The translations under genes and the position numbers were made by a program. From positions 1-29,184 of the forward strand of contig JACKBR010000056.1 of assembly GCA_020634495.1 (NCBI GenBank): DNA of 29,184 bases, given 5' to 3'. The stretch is from Ardenticatenaceae bacterium. GTDB lineage: Bacteria > Chloroflexota > Anaerolineae > Promineifilales > Promineifilaceae. Positions 22,689 to 27,565 of the stretch are shown here, one piece after another; the first letter of the stretch is position 1, and each line of letters starts with the position of its first letter. The notes under the pieces were generated by a model. The model made no database searches. It was not told the origin of the DNA and worked only from the letters and a program-made list of their open reading frames with translations.

Positions 22689-23300
22689 ATGTCACAAGTT
22701 AAGGTGATTCCTTATCAAATTTCTTGGCCTGACGAGTATGCAGAGCTTGTGGAGCAATTGCTTCCGGCAATTCACAATCAAATTGCACGCATCGATCATA
22801 TAGGGTCTACTTCAATACCTGGTATGGCCGCAAAAGATATTATCGATGTCCAAATAGCTGTGCCTGAATTGACCCAGAAATTCGTGGAGACGATGACTCA
22901 CCAAGGCTATCGTTATCATCCTCAGTTGAAAGATAATGCACCTCCTGAAGCTGACGCCTCACAATGGCAGAAACAAGTCTTTACAGAACCGGAGGGTAAA
23001 CGGCGATTTAATATCCATGTACGTCTTTCGGGAGCAGCCAATATGAGGCAGGCATTGTTGTTTCGGGACTATTTGCGATCGCATCCTTCTTCTGTTTTTG
23101 CGTATGGGATGTTGAAGCAGCGATTAGCAGAAAAGCATCCGGAGGACCGCACATATTACTATTCCATCAAGGATCCCTTGTTTGAAATTATATGGGAAGC
23201 AGCAGAATGCTGGGCCAAAAATACAGGATGGCAGTACGATAACATGGAGAATTGGAGCAATCAAGATAAATATGTGTGTGAAAAGAACTCTCATGAATAG
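22689..23300 (+). CDS. GrpB/UPF0157 family protein (nucleotidyltransferase-like)
   Basis: A 203-aa cytoplasmic protein of the GrpB (UPF0157) family, distantly related to nucleotidyltransferases; a biochemical role is not established in general. Diagnostic features are IPYQISWPDEYAELVEQL near the start, RIDHIGSTSIPGMAAKDIIDV (about 35-55) with the Asp pair of the fold, RRFNIHVRL (about 104-112) and a C-terminal LFRDYLRSHP...YGMLKQRLAEKHPEDR stretch. The length of about 170-200 is normal. AAGGGAG 7 nt upstream sets the start. GrpB proteins are common passengers of integron cassettes, and this one lies between attC-like sites D and E. It has no ACGGCCGT. Confidence 0.85.
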   Translation: MSQVKVIPYQISWPDEYAELVEQLLPAIHNQIARIDHIGSTSIPGMAAKDIIDVQIAVPELTQKFVETMTHQGYRYHPQLKDNAPPEADASQWQKQVFTEPEGKRRFNIHVRLSGAANMRQALLFRDYLRSHPSSVFAYGMLKQRLAEKHPEDRTYYYSIKDPLFEIIWEAAECWAKNTGWQYDNMENWSNQDKYVCEKNSHE

Positions 23301-23386
23301 ATCGAAGCCACTCAGCAATTTTTGTAACGGACCGGCGAGCACTGTACCGATTCGCCCTTTGAGTTGGTGATAGTTAAAGGTTCCGC

Positions 23387-23438
23387 GCCCACCGAGAAGT
23401 TGGATTCTGCTCGCCCGCAGCTGAACAAGGCATTAGCC
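23387..23438 (+). other. attC-like site E
   Basis: The right half CGCAGCTGAACAAGGCATTAGCC (starting at 23416) is nearly the canonical attC right half (CGGCTGAACAAGGCGTTAGCC style), with the core GTT changed to ATT. The left half, GCCCACC (23387) through GGATTCTGC, is a weaker match. The GCATTAG change may have inactivated recombination. The methyltransferase ATG follows 28 nt later. Confidence 0.4.
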
Positions 23439-23465
23439 TCCAAGATCGTTACCCTTGAGGAAAAC

Positions 23466-24200
23466 ATGTCTGAGTACAATTCGCTGAACGCTTATAATGA
23501 CAAAATGCGTGCTGAACGTTATGCCCAAAGTAAGGGGTTTGGCTTCGAACGTAAGGTAAGAATGTATGAAGTCACTCTGGACTTATTAACCACATTGGCC
23601 CCATCTCAATCAACTGTCTTGGAACTTGGATGTGGGACAGGCCTCTTCACCGAGAAAATGTTATTCGCCAAGCACTTTCAAGAGATCTACGCGACAGATG
23701 GCTCAGAGGCAATGTTGTCGAAAGCTAAGCAATCGCTGGATGCAAAAGCGGATCAACTGCGTTTTTCCCATCTTGATTTCACTACTGAGTGGGTGCCTCG
23801 TTTTAAGGATATTAGCATTGATGCCGTTGCCAGTACGATGGCATTACATCACGCAACTGATAAGCAGAAACTCTTTCGACAAATCTTTGAAGTGCTCAAG
23901 CCACAAGGGGTCTTTGTGCTGGCTGATCATATGGCGGGTACAACAGCTTTTACTGAGTATTTGATAGGCAGAGAACGAGCATTGATAAGATTGGGGCAAG
24001 AGGCAAAAGAGAACCAGGCCCAGGTCTTGGAGGTGATACGCTTTGATGAAGAGAGACAAAAAGAAGAGGGGAACAGATGCGAAACCGTTGCCCAGTACCA
24101 GCAGTATTTGACATCAAGTGGGTTTGAGGATGTGGATTGTCTGTGGCGAGATTATTGGTTGGCAGTATTTGTGGCACGGAAGCCAGAGAATGCCAGGTAG
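23466..24200 (+). CDS. Class I SAM-dependent methyltransferase
   Basis: A 244-aa methyltransferase. SAM-binding motif I VLELGCGTGLF is at 51-61. An acidic residue follows in YATDGSEAMLSKAKQ (motif II), then LDFTTEWV, and DAVASTMALHHATDKQKLFRQIFEVLKPQGVFVLAD (motifs IV-VI), a set typical of small-molecule methyltransferases of the UbiE/type 11 class. The acceptor is unknown. GAGG 5 nt before the ATG at 23466 fixes the start; the frame is open 34 codons upstream from a TTG, but those codons run through attC-like site E and are not credible. It is the last gene of the cassette-like region and ends 33 nt before attC-like site F. Confidence 0.85.
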   Translation: MSEYNSLNAYNDKMRAERYAQSKGFGFERKVRMYEVTLDLLTTLAPSQSTVLELGCGTGLFTEKMLFAKHFQEIYATDGSEAMLSKAKQSLDAKADQLRFSHLDFTTEWVPRFKDISIDAVASTMALHHATDKQKLFRQIFEVLKPQGVFVLADHMAGTTAFTEYLIGRERALIRLGQEAKENQAQVLEVIRFDEERQKEEGNRCETVAQYQQYLTSSGFEDVDCLWRDYWLAVFVARKPENAR

Positions 24201-24232
24201 AACGGTAAAACGTCGATAGTTGGCCAACGCCG

Positions 24233-24284
24233 CCCAACATGGCCTGCTGCCGACGCGAGGCGCGGCTGAAACGGCCGTTAACCA
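24233..24284 (+). other. attC-like site F (right border of cassette-like region)
   Basis: GCCCAAC (24233-24239) is an exact R'' match (RYYYAAC). The stem GCCGACGC (24250-24257) with GCGCGGC (24261-24267) pairs over 7 bp with one bulged A after GCCG, exactly the CCGAC...CGGCTGAA layout of attC sites, where such an extra base directs strand choice. The right core GTTAACC (24278-24284) is off consensus, and its G-T-T is the end of an ACGGCCGTT palindrome. This is the most complete of the attC-like sites. Confidence 0.55.
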
Positions 24285-24307
24285 ACCAACAATCGAAATG
24301 CTGATAC

Positions 24308-24336
24308 TTGTTCAGTTATGGCAAGTTTGATACACT
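24308..24336 (+). promoter_or_regulatory. Promoter of the PKD/CAP protein gene, probably near-leaderless
   Basis: TTGTTC (24308-24313), a 17-nt spacer and TACACT (24331-24336, preceded by TGA as an extended -10) end 10 nt before the ATG at 24347. No Shine-Dalgarno is visible. The boxes are weaker than at the other leaderless candidates. Confidence 0.35.
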
Positions 24337-24346
24337 GCCTGCCATC

Positions 24347-26596
24347 ATGATGAGACGGTGGCGTTGGGTCTTTTTACTGCTGGTGGGCGTTCTGCTGCTT
24401 GCCCTGTTTGGTGCGGGGCGGCCAACGGCCGTTTTCAGCCAAACCGTCTCCGGGGAAGGGGAAGCCCACATCTACGGCAATTTGCAGCTTGATCTCACCC
24501 TCTCGCGCAGCGCCGGGCAGCCCGGCGACATCATCGACCTCACCATTACCCTCACCAACCACAGCCAGGCCACGGAAACCCCCACCATTGGTTTACAACT
24601 GCCGCCAGGCGTGCGCCCGGCCACCATGCTTTTTCCCGCTGGCCTTTCCCTCAATTTGCAGGCGGGCACGCTGGATTGGCTGCCCGTGACCCTGGCCAAC
24701 GGCGGCAGCAACAGCTTTACGCTGCCGCTGCGCCTGGAAACGGCCGAAATTAGCCAGCCAACCCAACAAATTACGGCCGTTCTGCGCCACAACGATTTAG
24801 AAGAAACGGCTGCCGCGTCCCTGTGGATTGGCGTGCCGCCGCAGGTGAGCAGCGTCATTAGCCCGCCGCAGGTAGCCGTGGGGCAGCCGTTCCAACTGCG
24901 GGCTGTGGCTGCGGGGTCTGGCCCCTTTACCCAGGTGTGGCATCTGGGCGACGGCCGTCGCGTGGAAACCACTGATCCCGTTGTGCTATTTTCCGCCGCT
25001 GGCATTTATGAAGTGCAGGTCGAAGTCAGCAATCCGCTGGGAACGGCCGTGCAGCGGCACACCATCTCCGTGGTGCCCCATCCAGCCGCCCAATTTAGCG
25101 TTAGCGACGCCACGGCTGGCGTAGGGCAAACCATCACCTTCATCAACCAGAGCGGTGGCGCTGGCCCCCTGACCTATTCATGGGATTTTGGCGATGGCGG
25201 AACGGCCGTTGAGGCCACGCCCAACCACACCTACAGCGCCCCCGGCACCTACCTGGTTCACCTCATTGTGCAAAACGCCTTTGGCCAATCAGAAGCGTAT
25301 TGGCCGGTGTCTGTGGGCCTGCCGCCCACGGTAGATATGATCGTGCCTGATCGCGTTCCAGCGGGGCAGGCGTTCCAGGCACAGGGCTTTGGCGACGCTT
25401 CCATTAGCCGATTTGAGTGGAGCATGGGGGATGGCCAATCGCTGGAGGGGCCATTGGTGGAACACAGTTACGGCCGTCTTGGCGAACTGTACGTGACGTT
25501 GGTGGCCAGCAATGAGTTTGGCAGCACCCAAATCGGCCGTTGGCTAACCGTTGACCCCGGCATTGTGAACTTTTACATTCCCTTTATCTCTAGCTTGCTG
25601 GGGCAGGCAGCGCCCCCGGTTGCAGAAGGTTCTGCAGAGGCCAATCTGCCCGATGTGGCCTTGGAGCAGCCGTTTGTGCTGCGGCCCATGCCCACGCCAC
25701 CTGGCAGCACCCCAGCCGAGCAGCTTTTGCTTTACATCAACGAAGCCCGCCGCCAGTTTGATCTGGCTCCGCTCAATTTGGTGCCACAACTGAGCGCCGC
25801 CGCCCAGGAACACACCAACGACATGGCCCGCTTCGCCTACACCGCCCACACTGGCTCCGATGGCTCTACCCCCGCCGAGCGGCTCCTGCAATTTGGCTAT
25901 GCCCAGGGGTATGCTGGCGAAGCAACCGCCTGGGGCTTTGAATATCCCCATCAGGCCGTCGAGTTTTGGGTAAACAGCCCGGCCCATCGCCGCATCATCC
26001 TGAATGCAAACGCCAGCGATGTGGGCGTGGGCTATTCCCTCAATTTTAATGCGCCCAGCGTCTGGTATTGGACGGCCGAATTTGGCAACCAATTTGCCCT
26101 GGCCGACGCGCCGCTTTTGCGGGTGCAGGAGCCAGCCGCTGAGCTAGAGGCGATGGTGACCAGTTTGGTGACATTTAGCTGGAACTGGCCCACACCGCTG
26201 GCCGCAGAGGAGCAGTTTGTGCTTTATTTGCACACCAACCGGGGCGAATTCCCCGTTGCTACAGTGACCAAACCAACTTTAGGCACGCGGTACAGCGTGC
26301 AGTTGGCCGCCAATGCGTTTAGCAGCGGCAATGCCCGCTTGCAGGTGAATCCGGGTAATTACAGCTGGCATGTGCGGCTAGAAAATGGCAGCACGGTGGT
26401 GCAAAGCGATGCCCGTCCCATTACCTTCACAGCGGACCCCAACGCACCGACGCCCACCCCGTCGCCAACGGCCGTTCTGCCCACCATCACCCCATCACCC
26501 ACCGCCACGCCAACGGCCGTTCCGCCCCAAAATACTCCTGGCCCACCCACGCCGACATCTCCCCCGCCGCTGATGACGGCAACGCCCAATGGCTGA
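24347..26596 (+). CDS. Secreted PKD-repeat protein with CAP (SCP/PR1) domain
   Basis: A 749-aa exported multidomain protein. A signal peptide (about 1-31, arginine-rich then hydrophobic) is followed by a DUF11-like stretch (about 48-135, GQPGDIIDLTITLTNHSQ). Three PKD-type beta-sandwich domains follow (about 168-243, 247-324, 326-402), each with a W-x-x-G/F-GDG core. Then come a linker, a CAP domain (456-581; HTNDMARFAYTAHTGSDGSTPAERL and VNSPAHRR), an Fn3-like sandwich (about 600-690) and a Pro/Thr-rich tail. PKD domains are adhesive spacers, so a cell-surface or matrix role is likely. The Pro/Thr tail has no sorting motif or membrane helix. I start at the first of two adjacent ATGs before the signal peptide. 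Many ACGGCCGT copies lie inside, several as Thr-Ala-Val. Confidence 0.85.
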   Translation: MMRRWRWVFLLLVGVLLLALFGAGRPTAVFSQTVSGEGEAHIYGNLQLDLTLSRSAGQPGDIIDLTITLTNHSQATETPTIGLQLPPGVRPATMLFPAGLSLNLQAGTLDWLPVTLANGGSNSFTLPLRLETAEISQPTQQITAVLRHNDLEETAAASLWIGVPPQVSSVISPPQVAVGQPFQLRAVAAGSGPFTQVWHLGDGRRVETTDPVVLFSAAGIYEVQVEVSNPLGTAVQRHTISVVPHPAAQFSVSDATAGVGQTITFINQSGGAGPLTYSWDFGDGGTAVEATPNHTYSAPGTYLVHLIVQNAFGQSEAYWPVSVGLPPTVDMIVPDRVPAGQAFQAQGFGDASISRFEWSMGDGQSLEGPLVEHSYGRLGELYVTLVASNEFGSTQIGRWLTVDPGIVNFYIPFISSLLGQAAPPVAEGSAEANLPDVALEQPFVLRPMPTPPGSTPAEQLLLYINEARRQFDLAPLNLVPQLSAAAQEHTNDMARFAYTAHTGSDGSTPAERLLQFGYAQGYAGEATAWGFEYPHQAVEFWVNSPAHRRIILNANASDVGVGYSLNFNAPSVWYWTAEFGNQFALADAPLLRVQEPAAELEAMVTSLVTFSWNWPTPLAAEEQFVLYLHTNRGEFPVATVTKPTLGTRYSVQLAANAFSSGNARLQVNPGNYSWHVRLENGSTVVQSDARPITFTADPNAPTPTPSPTAVLPTITPSPTATPTAVPPQNTPGPPTPTSPPPLMTATPNG

Positions 26597-26648
26597 GTAA
26601 ATAGTGAAAAGTGATAAGTGAGAGAAGCGATTTGCTTTTCACTTTTCA
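26596..26648. repeat. Inverted pair of tandem 7-mer arrays (AGTGAAA / CTTTTCA)
   Basis: Left arm: AGTAAAT, AGTGAAA, AGTGATA, AGTGAGA. Right arm: CTTTTCA, CTTTTCA. The loop is about 11 nt. The first unit overlaps the stop codon of the PKD/CAP gene, and the array ends 23 nt before the sulfurtransferase ATG, just upstream of its AAGGA ribosome site. Confidence 0.85.
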
Positions 26649-26671
26649 TCTGTTACGAAAAGGAACTTCCC

Positions 26672-27508
26672 ATGTACAAAACGCTGATCGATGTTGAAAC
26701 CCTGGCCCAAAATTTGGGGAAGCCTGATTGGGTGTTGGTGGATTGTCGCTTTAGTCTGGCGGATACGGCCGTTGGTCAGCAAAACTACCACGCGGCCCAC
26801 ATCCCCGGCGCGGTGTATGCCCATCTGGATCATGATTTGAGTGGACCACCCACCAGCGATCATGGCCGCCACCCGCTGCCCACGCCACAGCGTTTGGCCC
26901 AACTGTTTAGCCGTTTGGGAATCGATGAGATGTGCCAGGTAGTGGCTTACGACGATGCCGGGGGCATGATTGCTTCCCGGCTGTGGTGGATGCTGCGCTA
27001 CATGGGCCACAACGCAGTCGCCGTGCTGGATGGCGGTTGGCCTGCCTGGCAAGCTGCCAGGTTGCCAACAAAATCTGGCGATGAGCGCAACCAGGCGGCG
27101 CAGTTTGCCGGGCGTCCGCAAATCAAATGGCTGGTAACGCTCGACGAGGTGAATGACCAGCCGCTGCTGGTTGATTCCCGTGCGCCAGAGCGGTATCGCG
27201 GCGAGATTGAGCCGCTTGATCCTCAGCCAGGCCATATTCCCGGCGCACACAATTTGCCCTACGGCAATCAGCTTACCGCAGACGGCCGTTTTCGCCCGGC
27301 CAATGAACTGAAAGCAGAATTAACGGCCGTTCTGGGCGATAAATCTGGCGAAACAGCAACTTTTTACTGTGGGTCGGGGGTCAGCGCCTGTGTGAATTTG
27401 CTGGCAATGGCGCATGTGGGTTTGGGAAACGGCCGTTTGTACGTAGGCTCCTGGAGCGAGTGGAGCAGCTATCCAGAACGACCAATTGCCCTGGGAGAAG
27501 AAAGTTAA
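26672..27508 (+). CDS. Thiosulfate/3-mercaptopyruvate sulfurtransferase (two rhodanese domains)
   Basis: A 278-aa tandem rhodanese protein that would transfer sulfane sulfur from thiosulfate or 3-mercaptopyruvate to cyanide or thiol acceptors. The N-terminal inactive domain (about 5-130) ends GGWPAWQAARLP. The C-terminal catalytic domain (about 150-270) carries the active-site loop CGSGVSAC with Cys233. The GxGVxA-type loop does not cleanly separate the two substrate classes. No signal peptide is visible, so it is cytoplasmic. AAGGA before the ATG at 26672 sets the start; the open frame 18 codons upstream runs through the repeat array and is not used. It stands between two heptamer arrays and is convergent with the sensor gene. 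Confidence 0.9.
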   Translation: MYKTLIDVETLAQNLGKPDWVLVDCRFSLADTAVGQQNYHAAHIPGAVYAHLDHDLSGPPTSDHGRHPLPTPQRLAQLFSRLGIDEMCQVVAYDDAGGMIASRLWWMLRYMGHNAVAVLDGGWPAWQAARLPTKSGDERNQAAQFAGRPQIKWLVTLDEVNDQPLLVDSRAPERYRGEIEPLDPQPGHIPGAHNLPYGNQLTADGRFRPANELKAELTAVLGDKSGETATFYCGSGVSACVNLLAMAHVGLGNGRLYVGSWSEWSSYPERPIALGEES

Positions 27509-27523
27509 ATAACAAAGAACAAA

Positions 27524-27565
27524 CTTCCCACTTTTCACTATTCACTTCTCACTATTCACTTCTCC
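27524..27565. repeat. Tandem 7-mer array (CTTTTCA / CTATTCA) at convergent gene ends
   Basis: Six in-register units: CTTCCCA, CTTTTCA, CTATTCA, CTTCTCA, CTATTCA, CTTCTCC. Read on the other strand these are AGTGAAA-type words, related to the arrays at 13697, 16249 and 26596. The array overlaps the last codons of the minus-strand sensor gene, whose stop TGA (27556-27558) is formed by the repeat itself. Confidence 0.85.

Noticed and set aside
23364..23465. 34-codon extension of the methyltransferase from a TTG
   Set aside because: The codons run through an attC-like sequence, and a good ribosome site precedes the ATG at 23466.
20058..24284. A complete integron, prophage or transposon
   Set aside because: No tyrosine integrase, intact transposase, phage gene or terminal repeats are visible; only attC-like sites and one transposase fragment.
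13697..27565. The tandem repeats as a CRISPR array
   Set aside because: Units are 7-8 bp without spacers and no cas gene is present; they are simple tandem repeats, often in inverted pairs.
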